64,000 nucleotides of DNA from Bufo bufo (GCF_905171765.1 NC_053389.1:400444645-400508644); one strand, 5' to 3'. Shown: positions 42,673 to 55,494, numbered from the stretch's first letter. Notes: a model not told the origin generated them from the sequence alone. Numbers and translations: made by a program.

Positions 42673-43726
42673 TACACTCACCTAAAGAATTAATAGGAAC
42701 ACCTGTTCTATTTCTCATTAATGCAATTATCTAGTCAACCAATCACATGGTAGTTGCTTCAATGCATTTAGGGGTGTGGTCCTGGTCAAGACAATCTCCT
42801 GAACTCCAAACTGAATGTCAGAATGGGAAAGAAAGGTGATTTAAGCAATTTTGAGCGTGGCATGGTTGTTGGTGCCAGACGGGCCGGTCTGAGTTTTTCA
42901 CAATCTGCTCAGTTACTGGGATTTTCACGCACAACCATTTCTAGGGTTTACAAAGAATTGTGTGAAAAGGGAAAAACATCCAGTATGCAGCAGTCCTGTG
43001 GGCAAAAATGCCTTGTGGATGCTAGAGGTCAGAGGAGAATGGGCCGACTGATTCAAGCTGATAGAAGAGTAACGTTGACTGAAATAACCACTCGTTACAA
43101 CCGAGGTATGCAGCAAAGCATTTGTGAAGCCACAACACTCACAACCTTGAGGCGGATGGGCTACAAAAGCAGAAGACTCCACCGGGTACCACTCATCTCC
43201 GCTACAAATAGGAAAAAGAGGCTACAATTTGCACGAGCTCACCAATATTGGACTGTTGAAGACTGGAAAAATGTTGCCTGGTCTGATGAGTCTCGATTTC
43301 TGTTGAGACATTCAAATGGTAGAGTCCGAATTTGGCGTAAACAGAATGAGAGCATGTATCCATCCTCTGATGGCTACTTCCAGCAGGATAATGCACCATG
43401 TCACAAAGCTCGAATCATTTCAAATTGGTTTCTTGAACATGACAATGAGTTCACTTTACTAAAATGGCCCCCACAGTCACCAGATCTCAACCCAATAGAG
43501 CATCTTTGGGATGTGGTGGAACGGGAGCTTCGTGCCCAGGATGTGCATCCCTCAAATCTCCATCAACTGCAAGATGCTATCCTATCAATATGGGCCAACA
43601 TTTCTAAAGAATGCTATCAGCACCTTGTTGAATCAATGCCACGTAGAATTAAGGCAGTTCTGAAGGCAAAAGGGGGTCCAACACCGTATTACTATGGTGT
43701 TCCTAATAATTCTTTAGGTGAGTGTA
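42673..43726 (+). mobile_element. Tc1/mariner element with internally deleted transposase
   Basis: Inverted ends TACACTCACCTAAAGAATTA and taattctttaggtgagtgta define the element, with TA at the tips. It sits within LINE-derived sequence. The length of 1.05 kb is shorter than usual because about 55 codons are missing from the transposase. Confidence 0.9.
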
Positions 43727-43746
43727 TATATTTTCTATTTCCATAG
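42823..43746 (+). CDS. Tc1 transposase, open but internally deleted
   Basis: Starts MGKKGDLSNFERGMVVGARR, with a helix-turn-helix (SFSQSAQLLGFSRTTISRVY), the first catalytic Asp in VAWSDESRFLL, the second in GYFQQDNAPCHKA and the Glu in SPDLNPIEHLWDVVE. Between NESM and YPSSDGYF about 55 residues normal for the family, including the GGG-x-MVWG-type stretch, are missing in frame, so the fold should be broken. The usual stop after GGPT-x-Y is lost and the frame runs into the right inverted repeat. Probably inactive despite being open. Confidence 0.85.
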   Translation: MGKKGDLSNFERGMVVGARRAGLSFSQSAQLLGFSRTTISRVYKELCEKGKTSSMQQSCGQKCLVDARGQRRMGRLIQADRRVTLTEITTRYNRGMQQSICEATTLTTLRRMGYKSRRLHRVPLISATNRKKRLQFARAHQYWTVEDWKNVAWSDESRFLLRHSNGRVRIWRKQNESMYPSSDGYFQQDNAPCHKARIISNWFLEHDNEFTLLKWPPQSPDLNPIEHLWDVVERELRAQDVHPSNLHQLQDAILSIWANISKECYQHLVESMPRRIKAVLKAKGGPTPYYYGVPNNSLGECIYFLFP

Positions 43747-43925
43747 TGGTATTACCATACCAAACCATAATACAATAGGAGAGAATCATTTCTATCACAC
43801 TCCTAAAAGGAGATGGAAAGCTAGCCTTCTTCAACTTCCTCAGAAAGAACATCTTTTGTTGAGCCTTCCTTACTAAATGGGATGTATACATTGCTGACAT
43901 AAAAACAATCTGAAGTAAAGCACAT
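43727..43925 (-). pseudogene. LINE reverse transcriptase C-terminal fragment
   Basis: The minus frame contains HLVRKAQQKMFFLRKLKKA and SYCIMVWYGNTT, typical of the segment after the thumb in Jockey/L2-clade LINE RTs. It is truncated on both sides, on the left by the Tc1. Confidence 0.65.
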
Positions 43926-44376
43926 GTGTTAGCAAATGATGATGGTAACAATCGAAAACAAAACAATACAGTATTACCATGCCACATTCAGCTCCTTTTA
44001 GTGCAGAAGCAAACAAGAAGAGGCATTTTAGATTTTTGTGTCATTTATGATGGCCAGTTTCTTAGCAACAAATGCCAAAGCAAGCTTAAGCCCATTATAT
44101 TTGAGTGGGATGCTCCTGAGTTATTATTGTTTCAAGTGCTGCCCAATGTTTCATAGACAGTGTAACCCTCTCCACTGTATTTTTTTTTTTTTTCGCTATC
44201 ATGAGAGTACTGTAATCAGCAGTAATTATAATTGAAAGATTTCTTTCTATTGTCCATTTAATAAACAATAAAATAGCATGAGTATATTTACATTTGTAAA
44301 TCATCTAATAGTCTGGATATGCCTGACAAGTAAGAGTCTCTACAATGGGTCACCAAGAAAACAGGTGAAATTTACA
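43926..44376. other. Stretch without recognisable features
   Basis: AT-rich with a poly-T run near 44,180. The frames here are short and unlike known proteins. Confidence 0.4.
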
Positions 44377-44380
44377 TTAA

Positions 44381-46000
44381 CCCTTTCCCGACATCCACCA
44401 TACTATTACGGTGCAGCGAGATGTGACATCCCGCAAACCGCCAGGATTTGGTATCACCATGTCAGTAAAAACTGCCTCTATAAAAATATTACATGATATA
44501 TCCTGTCAGGTGAATGGCGTAAAAAATAAATGTTTCCAGAACAGCCATTTTTTGTCACCTCTCCTCACAAAAAGCATAATATTAAGCTGAAAAAATATAT
44601 TTTATCTACCTTAAAATGCTACCAATGAAATTGCCACCTTATCCCTTAAAAAAAACAAGCCTTCACACAGGTCCATTGCCTGAAAAAAATGTCTTTCAGA
44701 AAATGGCAATGCAAAAATAAGATAAAAAAATAAATAAATAAATAAAAGTTTGCTTTAAAAGTAGTATCTCTGCAATTGTATTGACCAGCAGAATAAAGAT
44801 AACACATAATTTTTCCCGCACTGTGTATGCTGCAATAGCAAAACTCAAAAAAGCTATGGCAAAATTGATGCCGTTTCTTTATCCTGCTTCCCAAAAAGCA
44901 AAATAAAAGGTTATCAAAAAGTTGCATGTACCCCAAAATAGTACCCAAAATACCATTTGCCAATAACGCTTAGTGTTTCCAAACAGAAGTTTAAGACCAC
45001 ATATGCGATGTTGCCATATTCAATAGAAAATGCGCAACAAATTTTAGGGTGCATTTTCTCCTGTTACCCCTTGTAAAACTTAAAAATCTGTGGCTAAAAC
45101 AACATTTTATTTGAAGACCAAGCGTTACTAAATTTTATGAAATACCTGCATTGTAACAGCACTGACTACATGTCTCAATAAATTCCTTGAGGGGTGTAGT
45201 TTCCAAAATGGGTCACTTTTTGGCGGTTTCCACTGTTGGGGTACCATAGGATCTCTTCAGATTTGACATGTCTTCAAAATACCATGCCAGCAAAATCTAC
45301 CCTCCAAAAACCATATGGCACTCCTTTCCTGCTGTGTGCCCCTACAGCACTTTTAGAGCATATATAGGGTGTTGCTGTATTCAGGATGAAATGGGTAACA
45401 AATTATGTGGTGCATTTTCTCCTGTTACCCCTTGTGAAAATAAAATCTTTGGGCCTAAAGTGACATTTTAATTTTCACAGCCAAGTGTTTCTCAATCTTA
45501 TGAAACGCCTGTGGGGTCAAAGAACTCACTACACTTTTGGTGTCACTTTTGGGGGGTTTCCAATGTAGGGGTACCTCAGAGTCTCTTCAAATGCAACACC
45601 GCTCCCAAAAACCATTCCAGCTACTGTACATATGTCATGGTTTTTTTTAGTGGCATTCTTGCGATAACATATATTTGATTTTTTTCAAATATTTCACATA
45701 CTGATTTTTTCAGGAATTTATTTCCTACGAAGTAGAGGATGAAAAATGGCTGAATAAAGCCATTGTTTCAACATGTAGCATTTTTAACAAACACCAGAGA
45801 TGCCACCAAAATGAAAAAAAAAATTGCCAGTACCCAAAAACTTCATAGAAGTCTTGCATTTCATATTTCCCGTAGACTTTGAGCTAATATCTAGAGCTGG
45901 CCTTTTTTTCAGAAAAAATGCACCAAAAACTGCATGTGCAAAAAACAATATAAAAATGCTAAAGTGCTGAAAAACGGTACTAAAACCTATGTCCTATGCC
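44381..46000. repeat. AT-rich interspersed repeat beginning at TTAA
   Basis: Starts ttaaccctttcccgacatcc. It contains an internal duplication of about 370 bp: gtgcattttctcctgttacc occurs near 45,050 and near 45,411, each followed by related ttttatgaaa..cctg sequence. Non-coding. The far end is not certain; I saw no matching inverted repeat with confidence. Confidence 0.5.
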
Positions 46001-46435
46001 CTGTAATGCAGGTTTTGGGGCCACAAGTGGGGGGCTTGGGAGTTCGGAAGGGAAAACAATATAAAACCACAGTGATTACACTGATATATTACAGTTGAAT
46101 ATAATTTACTTTTGGGCATTATCCATGAATCACCAACTGAAAGGCAGTATTCATTACATATACGCAAACCAGCCTTTATGGTAATTATGCTTTGTGTTTA
46201 GGGTTAATGTGACAATTTTCAACATGAAATGCTTGTGAATTTGTAATTCAAAAAGCATAAAATGAACTCGATAAATTACATGTGTCATACACAGTGTTGT
46301 ACTTATGCATACTGTTTATGTGAAGCAGGTAATAATGTGGATTTTACAAACTCTAAATACTATTCAGAAAAGTATTTGGATTCCTTGAACTATTGAAAGA
46401 AAGGAGAAAGCTTCAGAAATAATATCCCCTTAAAA

Positions 46436-46740
46436 GGGTTTATTCACACATCCGTATGTGTTTCGCGGATCCGCAAAACACGGACATCGGCAATGTGCGT
46501 TCCGCATTTTGAGGACCGCACATCGCCGGCAGTATAATAGAAAAGGCCTAATCTTGTCCGCAATTGTGGACAAGAATAGGACATGTTTTATTTTTTTCGG
46601 GAACGGAATTGCGGACCAGGAAGTGCGGATCCGCATTTCCGGGATCCGGACAGCATATAGTGTGGCCCCATAGAAATGAATGGATCCGCAATTCCGTTCC
46701 GCAAAATGCGGAACAGATTTGCGGACGTGTGAATGGAGCC
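46436..46740. mobile_element. MITE, TTA-type family (cacatccg end)
   Basis: Ends GGGTTTATTCACACATCCG and cggacgtgtgaatggagcc, flanked by aaa and taa. The interior is rich in gcggatccgca palindromes. A related right end occurs at about 56,391-56,407. Confidence 0.7.
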
Positions 46741-46743
46741 TAA

Positions 46744-47411
46744 AGCTAACATTTTCTAAAGGTATATTAACAAGGCACGGTCATATTTAGCTAAAAAAAC
46801 AAATGCAACAAAAAATGTGATTCTATCAGACCCTGTGCAATGCAGTGTGACTGATGAAGAAACATTATCCTTCAGTACTAGTCCCTTGTGTCTTAAAGGG
46901 ATACCAAATCTAAAGGCTACAGCCTATAAAAGTAAATTCAATAAAAATGTGACTAATATAATTCATGAATGAAAAATGTTTTTTTCAGATGCTAAGAGCT
47001 GGAGATATGGTATAGATACAGAATAAAAGTACATGTAGTCCTTATGGGAGCAGCCATTGTTCTGGACTCTGGGTCAGCCTCTTCCCAGCCTGAAATTAAT
47101 GTTTGCGTCCTTTTCTACAGCCAGTGGTCGAGAATGACCACTGGCTGTAGATAACAGGCTGAACTGGATGGACAGAGGTCTTTTTTCAGCTATGTTACTA
47201 TGAAAACCCTTTTAAATGTATACTACTACAACAATACTGTTGTTTGTGCAATCATACTATACTATAAATATGTTTCAGTTCTTCTGTGAATGGAGATACT
47301 GAGAGATATACCACATAACTTATTGAAGAGTTCTAAAATGATAGTATAGCAAATGTGATGTGAAATGCTGCTAACCTCCACTAGAAAAGGCAGGGCTCCA
47401 TAACTGCATGA
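46744..47411. other. Stretch without recognisable features
   Basis: No gene, RNA or repeat ends recognised. A small palindrome (gccagtggtc..gaccactggc) lies near 47,123-47,147. Confidence 0.4.
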
Positions 47412-47416
47412 CATAT

Positions 47417-48048
47417 TGTCACGTTCGGGTGTGGGAGGGAAACACCACACCGAACATAGGAAGGAAATCTGTGAGCTCATAAGGCCTGGAAACTAGGCAA
47501 AGGAGATGGACACCTCCTAGTAAAACCCTAATCAAAGTCCTGACTAATTACCAGTATGAACAGACCCCAGAGGTAGGTGAGTTTATACACCGGAATACCT
47601 AGTGTCCTAACTCACCTTATAGGACCCTGGTACTAATGTCAGGACTGAGGCAACCTGTTCCTCCAAAAGGATGGACGAACGGGAGTCTCCCTCAGACCTT
47701 AATACAAATGATAGGGAAATGCAACACACTAAATAACCCAAACAAAATACAAAAGGGAAAGAAAACACTTAACTTCAAGTGGCTATGGTAACATCAGGAA
47801 CTCAGCCGAGATCCACACACCAGCTATCCACAACTCAAACAGAAGCTATAAACCGCATAACATAGTGGGAGAAACAACAATAAATAGAGAAGGTTAAATG
47901 ACCAGAATAGCCACACCTGGGGAAAAAAGGTGAGGAAAGCACCAGAAACACAGACGTCATTTAATCCAAACAGAAAACATGTCCGATCAAACCACGTTTT
48001 GCCCGTCTCACCGATCTCCTGCTACCTGTCGCGGGAACGTCTGTGACA
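47417..48048. repeat. Solo LTR
   Basis: A 632-bp segment starts TGTCACG and ends GTGACA, flanked by a perfect 5-bp repeat catat (47412-47416 and 48049-48053). There is no internal coding sequence. TG...CA ends with a 5-bp duplication are diagnostic of an LTR left after recombination. Family unknown. Confidence 0.85.
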
Positions 48049-48358
48049 CATATCCAGGGTGCTCTGTCTTATTATTTTGGTAATAGCCATCTGTATAATG
48101 CACAGGAAGCAGATTTCAAGTCCTTGGAGAGTTTAATGCAGGCCTTACGTTAGCATTTTTTTGGTTGCTGTGCAGGCCACTATGTGCTGAAAGCATCACA
48201 CAAAGATTTCACACTGTGCTATCAAGTAGGTTTTCTATAAATAAGAAATTGTGTGTTCTTCGCATAGTCGTACGTGTGATGTATATACTGTACAAAGAGC
48301 TAGTGAGATCCTTCAATGGGAAAAAAAACATTTTAAAATATGATGTGTACTGAGTAAG

Positions 48359-48540
48359 TCTGGGTTCACACTTCAGTTATTTGATCAGTTATTTCCATCA
48401 ATTATTGTGAGCCAAAACCCATAGTGAAACTTACACGGAGATAATGGAAAGAGCTGCACCTGTTCTGTATTTTTGACCCACACATAGTTTTAGCTCACAA
48501 TAAGTGATGGAAAGCTGAGATCTGATTGACTGCTATAGGC
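48359..48540. mobile_element. MITE fragment (ctgggttcacacttcag end)
   Basis: Left end ctgggttcacacttcagtta with inverted internal words (attgtgagccaaaa and tagctcacaata). The right end is missing. Confidence 0.5.
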
Positions 48541-49839
48541 AACTGCAGTGAACCCTTTAGGAGCCGGAGTGGAGGATGGGAGTGGTAGTTGCTCTTGTTA
48601 TAACACAGGCTATTACAGTGGCTGTCCTCTCACTGTTGCTCCCTGGGGCCAGTGTAGTGCAAGGAGGAGACACCCTTTCTTCCCTCGGGGCACACCCTGG
48701 TTCAGGGGCTCCTGCCTAATGGTAACTGGGGTGCCTGTGATGTTAGGATGGGTGCAAGGCAGGGTGTTTAGAGTGCAATGATTACCATATGGTATAGGAG
48801 TCAGAAAACTATGCTAAATTTAAATGAATAAACGTCTCTCTTTACTGCTCAGCAAAATAGGAGTAGTAGTACATCCAACTTTAGCAAAACAAAGTTCTTA
48901 TTGTACACAGTGCAATTCTGTTCCAGATAAAAGTGAATAGATTTAGGCAAGGATGGGAGTTGTGGCCCTCTTTCCTCTATCTTGCTAAAGCCTCTCTCAT
49001 TAGAATTTATGGTAGGCAATAGTACTCTGGCAATAAACTCCTTCCGTCAAAGGCTGGCACAGAAGATGATGCTTTACGATTTTTCTAATCCTCAGGGGAA
49101 TCAGATCTCCCTGCTAAAATCTGCTTGTTTCTGCTTTCAGCTGTATACTTGTCTGCAGCTCCCACTAGACTCACTAGAAACTTCTTCCTAGACAGGAAGG
49201 GATAATGTCGGGAACCTCCCACTCTATATAAAGACATTGCATAGCCAACGGCCCTAGTTACAGTGGAAAAGGTGAAAATTTTTAAATAATAATAAAACAG
49301 TGTCAGTGTGCCTGAGAGATATTTTAGTGTGCAAAAATATATATAAAAATGTAAAAAGAAAATATACAAATGATAAAAAAAACAAAAATGCCTACCCCAA
49401 CCAAAACTTCTGCTCCTTTCACACAAAAATATACATATTAAGTATCAAAATAGTCAAATAGGGAACCAATTTTAATAATTTATTTTGGTGTCAGTTTGCA
49501 TATTTAAAAAATAAGGAGCTATAAAAAAAATTAAAAAAAATAAATAAAATCCTTTGCAGTTTTTCCCAAATGAATAAAAAAAAAGAAAAAAAAAGTCCAA
49601 CAAATAAAAAAGTTAGGCTTGTTAAACCACCACATGCACTAGGTCACAAACAGTTTATTTTCAGGCTTGGTCATTAAAGGGTTAAAATGGTCATTGTATT
49701 GTATTTTTGCATTAGCCTCACCTAAGACCAATATCTATGTGTCTATTTGCTGACCTCAACTACTTGTATCGGCCCAGTCTACAGCCAATTTAGTCCCACC
49801 TAAATTATGAGGCCAATTTTAGATTTATTAGAGGGCCAC
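48541..49839. other. Stretch without recognisable gene
   Basis: Mixed sequence. A tatataaag at about 49,225 and a TTAAAGGGTTAA near 49,674 are noted, but no ends or coding similarity. Frames of up to 113 codons are low-complexity. Confidence 0.35.
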
Positions 49840-49843
49840 TTAA

Positions 49844-52130
49844 CCCCTTTGGGACACAGCCTTATTTCACCTTAAGGACCAGGCCATTTTTTGAAAATCT
49901 GACCAGTGTCACTTTAAGTGGTGATAACTTTAAAACACTTTGACTTATCCAGGCCATTCTGAGATTGTTATTCCGTCACATATTGTACTTCATGACACTG
50001 GTAAAATGAAGTTAAAAAAAATCATTTTTATTTATAAAAAAATACCAAATTTACCAAAAATTTGTAAAAAATTGCAAATTTCCAAGTTTTAATTTCTCTA
50101 CTTCTATAATACATAGTAATACCTACAAAAATAGTTATTACTTTACATTCTACTTCATGTTTGGATCAATTTGGGAATGATATTTTATTTTTGGGGGATG
50201 TTACAAGGCTTAGAAGTTTAGAAGCAAATCTTGAAATATTTCTGAAATTTTCAAAAACCCACTTTTTAGGGACCAGTTCAGGTCTGAAGTCACTTTGTGA
50301 GGCTTACATAATAGAAACCACCAAAAAATGACCCCATTCTAGAAAATACACCCCTCAAGGTATTTAAAACTGATTTTACAAACGTTGTTAACCCTTTAGG
50401 TGTTCCACAAGAGTTAATGGCAAATGGTGATAAAATTTCAGAATTTAGATTTATGGGCAAATTTTCCATTTTAATCAATTTCTTCCAGTAACAAAGCAAG
50501 GGTTAACAGCCAAACAAAATGCTATATTTATTGCCCCGATTCTTTATTTATCAGAAACACCCCATATGTGGCCGTAAGCTACTGTACGGGCACACAGTAG
50601 GGCGTAGAGGGAAAGGTGCGCCGTATGGTTTTTGGAAGGCAGATTTTGCTGGACTGTTTTTTTTTACACCATGTCCCATTTGAAGCCCCCCTGATGCACC
50701 CCTAGAGTAGAAACTCCATAAAAGTGACCCCATCTTAAAAAAACTACACCCCTCAAGGTATTCAAAACAGATTTTACAAACTTTGTTAACCCTTTAAGTG
50801 TTCCACAAGATTTAATGGAAAATAGAGATACAATTTCAAAATTTCACTTTTTTGGCAGATTTTCCATTTTAATAACTTTTTTCCAGTTACAAAGCAAGGG
50901 TTAACAGCTAAACAAAACTCAATATTTATGGCTCCGATTCTGTAGTTTACATAAACACCCCATATGTGGTCGTAAACCGCTGTACGGGCACACAGCAGGG
51001 TGCAGAAGGAAAGGAATGCCATAGGGTTTTGGAAGGCAGATTTTGCTGGACTGTTTTTTTTGACACCATGTCCCATCTAAAGCCCCCCTGATGCACCCCT
51101 AGAGCAGAAACTCAAAAAAAGTGACCCCATTTTAGAAACTACAGGATAGAGTGGCAGTATTGTTGGTACTAGTTTAGGGTACATATGATTTTTGGTTGCT
51201 CTATATTACACTTTTTGTGAGGCAAGGTAACAATAAATAGCAGTTTTGGCACCGTTTTTATTTTTTGTTATTTACAACATTCATCTGACAGGTTAGATCA
51301 TGTGATATTTTCATAGACCAGGTTGTCACGGATGCGGAGATATCTAATATGTATACTATTTTTTTATTTATGTAAGTTTTACACAATGATTTCATTTTTG
51401 AAACAAAAAAAATCTTTTTTTAATGTCTCCATAGTCTGAGAGCCATAGTTTTTTCAGTTTTTGGGCAAATATGTTGGGTAGGGTATGATTTTTGCGGGAT
51501 GAGATGATGGTTTGATTGGCACTATTTTGGGGTCGTATGACTTTTTGATCGCTTGCTATTACACTTTTTGTGATGTAAGGTGACAAAAAATGGCTTTTTT
51601 TACACCGTTTTTTTAAAAAAAATTTTTTACGGTATTCACCTGAGGGGTTAGGTCATGTAATATTTTTATAGAGCAGGTTGTCACGGATGCGGCGATACCT
51701 AATATGTATACTATTTTTTTTATTTATGTAAGTTTTACACAATGATTTCATTTTTGAAACAAAAACAAAAGAATCATGTTTTAGTGTCTCCATATTCTGA
51801 GAGCCATAGTTTTTTCAGTTTTTGGGCGATTATCTTAGGTAGGGTCTCACTTTTTTGCGGGATGAGGTAACGGTTTGATTGGTACCATTTTGGCATACAT
51901 ACGACTATTTTGATCACTTTTATTACCTTTTTTGGGAAGTAAGGTGGGCAAAATGTCAATTTCATCATAGTTTTTTTTTATTTATTTTTTTAGGGCATTC
52001 ACCGTTTGGGTAAAGTAACATGACCATTTTATAGATCAGGCCTTTACGGACGCGGTGATATCAAACATGTGTAGGGAATTTAATTTTTAATCAGTGATAA
52101 ATGTGTTTTTTGATTTTTACTTTTTTTTCA
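49844..52130. repeat. Long AT-rich interspersed repeat beginning at TTAA, with two internal duplications
   Basis: Begins ttaacccctttgggacacag. A unit of about 420 bp is repeated (50,290-50,715 and 50,755-51,130; both contain aacaccccatatgtgg and aaggcagattttgctggact). A second unit of about 360 bp is repeated (51,290-51,640 and 51,640-51,990; both contain caggttgtcacggatgcgg and gtttgattgg). Non-coding. Probably a large non-autonomous DNA element; the right end was not found. Confidence 0.6.
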
Positions 52131-52462
52131 CTTTTTTTTGACCCAGACCCACTTGGTTCTTGAAGATCCAGTGGGTCTGATGTCTGTATAATACATACTA
52201 TATAGTGTACTGTACTGTATTTTCACTTTACAAAGTCTGATTAGACTTTTGCCTTTCGAGCAGAGTGTCAGTAATGTGCTGACATTATGCAAACCACTCG
52301 GCCATCCTAAGGGAGGGAACGGGTGGATTATCGCATGCCTGCCCGCCCCCCCCCCCAAGCACCACCCACACCGCCCACCCTGTCTGTGTATACAGAGATA
52401 GCTGTCAATCACTGATAGGACCACCTCCCTGACTTCAAAGACCGGAATGAGCAGGACATTAA

Positions 52463-52968
52463 AGGGACCCTGTCACCTCCCAAAACCATCCTAAGACGCC
52501 AGAAGTACCTGCATGTAGCCAGCAGTGTGTTTATGATGGTGCCTTTCTTCCTGAAGGCAGATGCAGCAAAAGTACTGAAAACGCTGTTTTATCACCTGCC
52601 CGGCGCGCTTCACCTGCCCAGCGGCCTCCTTGCTTCAAGTCACGGTAACTACGCCCCCTTCCCTGCCCCTTCGCTGTGACTGACAGCCGGCAGTTCGGCT
52701 GGCTTTGCCGAACTCTCTGCATAAGCACTGTCAGTCACGGCGAAGGGGCAGGGAAGGGGCGTGGTTACCGTGACTTAAAGCAAGGAAGCCACTGCCTCCT
52801 TGACTTCAAGCATGTGTGGAGAAGCACGCCGGCAGGGAATAAAACAACATTTTCAGTACTTTTGCTGCATCTGCCTTCAGGAAGAAAGGCATTATCAGAA
52901 ACACACTGCTGGCTACACGCAGGTACTGCTGGCGGCTTGGGGTGGTTTTGGGAGGTGACAGGTTCCCT
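52463..52968. mobile_element. Long-hairpin MITE with TTAA duplication
   Basis: Ends AGGGACCCTGTCACCTCCC and gggaggtgacaggttccct, flanked by TTAA (52459-52462 and 52969-52972). The arms are nearly 220 bp each (cttcctgaaggcagatgcag mirrors ctgcatctgccttcaggaag). Same family as 40,102-40,456. Confidence 0.9.
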
Positions 52969-53237
52969 TTAAATGAATAAATTACAGGTTTTACTGAATC
53001 TTATCCCACAAACTGTATATCAATCTGCTCAGCTCCTCCTGCTCTATAACATGCTGCCTATAGTTCAAACACCATGTTTAACGTGACAAGTTTCCTTTAC
53101 GTTCCCAATCTATCCCTGTTTGATGGAAACAGCACTTCCTTGTATGCGAATTCTTGTACATTTTAGATAAGATTAGTAAATCTGCCCTTATGTGCTCTGC
53201 CCAATCATCATTACAAATAGATGCTCCTCACTTCATG

Positions 53238-54877
53238 CATTGGCGGATCCGGGGGGAAGGGGCAACGGGCAAATTGCCCCCCCCTCCTCCGAGAATATAG
53301 TGAGAGCCAGGGGCGGACTGACTATTCCGGCGGTGGTGGCGGCGGCAGGGAGAGATGAGCGCTCATCTCTATATTCATCTGATGAACGGTGCGGGGCAGA
53401 GGAGAAATGTCTCCCTTGCCCGTTCCTCTGATAGGCTACATGCACTAGGCCTGCAGCCTATCAGAGGCCGGTGCAGGCGGCGCGATGACTGAGCTGTACA
53501 GAGACGGACACAGGCCGGAAGAGGCCTGCATTGCATCGCAGTGTCATAAAGGTAAGTATAAGTGTTTAATGTTTTAATTATTTTTAGTACAGTATGGCAA
53601 GAAGAGGGGTGGGGCCCTATAGACTGGCACATTATGAGGGGGAGCACTATGGAGAAGGGGGAAGGAGCACTATGGGGGCATCTAATGGGGGCCCTATATA
53701 CTGGCACATTATGGCGGGGCACTATGGAGAAAGGTGGGGAAAAGAGCACTATGGGGGCATTATATAGGGGCATTTAATACTGGCACCCATTTTGGTGCCA
53801 CTATGGGGAAGGGGAGACAGAAGCATTATGGGGGCATCTATGTGGGGCAGTCTATAGGGGCATTTTATATCACATTATGAAGGGCACTATAGGGACGGGG
53901 GAGGAGCACTATGGGGGCATCTTCTGGGGGCACTATATAGGATGGGGAGGAGCACTATGGGGGCATCTTCTGGGGGCACTATATAGGAGTATTTTATACT
54001 GGCAAAAATTATAGGGGCACTATGGGAACCTTAGGGTACTTTCACACTAGCGGAACTGCTTGCCTGATCACTCTGCCGCAAGTGTGAAAGTAGCCTTAGC
54101 TCAACTGGGGGCACTAAGTGTTTTTTGTAGTGGCACACAGTACGGGTCATTGGATCAAATGAGGGCACTCTGAGGACATTGACTCTACTGGGGGCACTAA
54201 GAGGAGTTTTTTTACTTTTTGACTATGGGAGCATTATTACTTCTGGGACACAATTACTGTTGGGGGCACTGTAGGGGCACTATTACTACTAAGTGCACTC
54301 TGGCACAGAATTATTACTATTGCTGGAATTTTGGGGAGCACTATTACTGTGGGGGCACCCTGGCACAGTATCAGCTTAGCACAGTTATTTTTGGGGGACT
54401 ATATGGTTACACTATTAGTGTCAGGGGCACTATTTGCTGGGTGCAGTTATTTTTTTAGAGCATTGTGTTCCAATAATTATTGAAGAGGGCACTATCTGTG
54501 TGTAATTATATTTTCAGGGGGTTTATCTGCTTCTACAGTATAGCTTTAGGGGGCACAGAGTCTCAGTATTGGGGGTGCATGATGGGATGTTGAGAAGGTG
54601 GGAGTAAAAGTAGGAAACTAAGATGTCTGTCAAACTCTGCAGAGATGAGAGATGGCTGAAAGAAATCATCATGGTGGTCTGGTCTGAATGGAGAAGATAA
54701 AGAAAGAGAACATCTAGATCAAAGGAGACGTCACTGGATGTAAGAGATATGGGCGCAATATATGGGTGGGGCTGTGTGTGGGTGTGGCTTGAGGGTGGGC
54801 GGGGACACAGGGGCCCCATAATCTCCTTTTGCCCAGGGAAGTGCCCTTCCCGAGACCAGGCTCTGGATCCGCCACTG
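53238..54877. mobile_element. Non-autonomous hAT element, 1.64 kb
   Basis: Ends CATTGGCGGATCC and GGATCCGCCACTG (12 of 13 complementary), flanked by a perfect 8-bp repeat acttcatg (53230-53237 and 54878-54885). The interior is full of degenerate gggggcactat repeats. A 62-bp MITE is nested at 54,034. No transposase. Confidence 0.9.
54034..54095. mobile_element. Minimal 62-bp MITE with TTA duplication
   Basis: GGGTACTTTCACACTAGCGG at the left and ccgcaagtgtgaaagtagcc at the right, flanked by tta (54031-54033 and 54096-54098). It is almost only the two inverted ends, the smallest member of the family in the window. Confidence 0.85.
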
Positions 54878-54905
54878 ACTTCATGTGACCTCAGTGAGTA
54901 ATATA

Positions 54906-55146
54906 AGTACGACCACACAGCTGTTGTCGAGAATTGCGTGACCAATTAGGCTTCAGCTGCCTTTTATTTAACTAATGAAGACTGTACTGTGATGTTTTTC
55001 ATTGTTAATGGCAGACGGCACCTTCAATACCGCACGCCCATTAACAATGAAGACCACCAAAACAATGCTGTCTTCATTAGTTAAATAAAAGGCAGCTGGA
55101 GTCTAACTGGCTCGGTGGTTTTTCGACCGCATCGTGTGGTCGCATC
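54906..55146. mobile_element. Foldback MITE, hairpin family copy 2
   Basis: cagctgccttttatttaact mirrors agttaaataaaaggcagctg around a centre near 55,030, and tttcattgttaatgg mirrors ccattaacaatgaa. The outer words gaccacac and gtgtggtc match the copy at 3,495-3,735. Confidence 0.75.
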
Positions 55147-55494
55147 CTATTCAATATTAATATAGAAGTGTCTATGATTATCCTGATAAATTTTAAACCG
55201 CAATGAATTAAGAACATAATGTCATATAATGATAATCTTCAATCCTAGAGCATGCCGGGGATCTGCTGCAAATATGGACAGCAACAAAAAGTATAAAAAT
55301 TGCATGAGCTTGACATAAAGCATTTTAAGTATAAGTGGCTGCAATTAACTTAGAATTTACATACTGTGCAAAAGCTTTTCACTAAAAGGAGTAATAATAC
55401 TGAGACATACCGACAGCAGTCATCCTTTTCCACAGTATATTTGCATCTGTATTTCTTCAGCTTTACCATATTGTATAAAATGCATTTGAAAATC

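Noticed and set aside
52530..52972. Frames of 65 and 98 codons on opposite strands
   Set aside because: They lie in the two arms of a hairpin MITE and are copies of each other.
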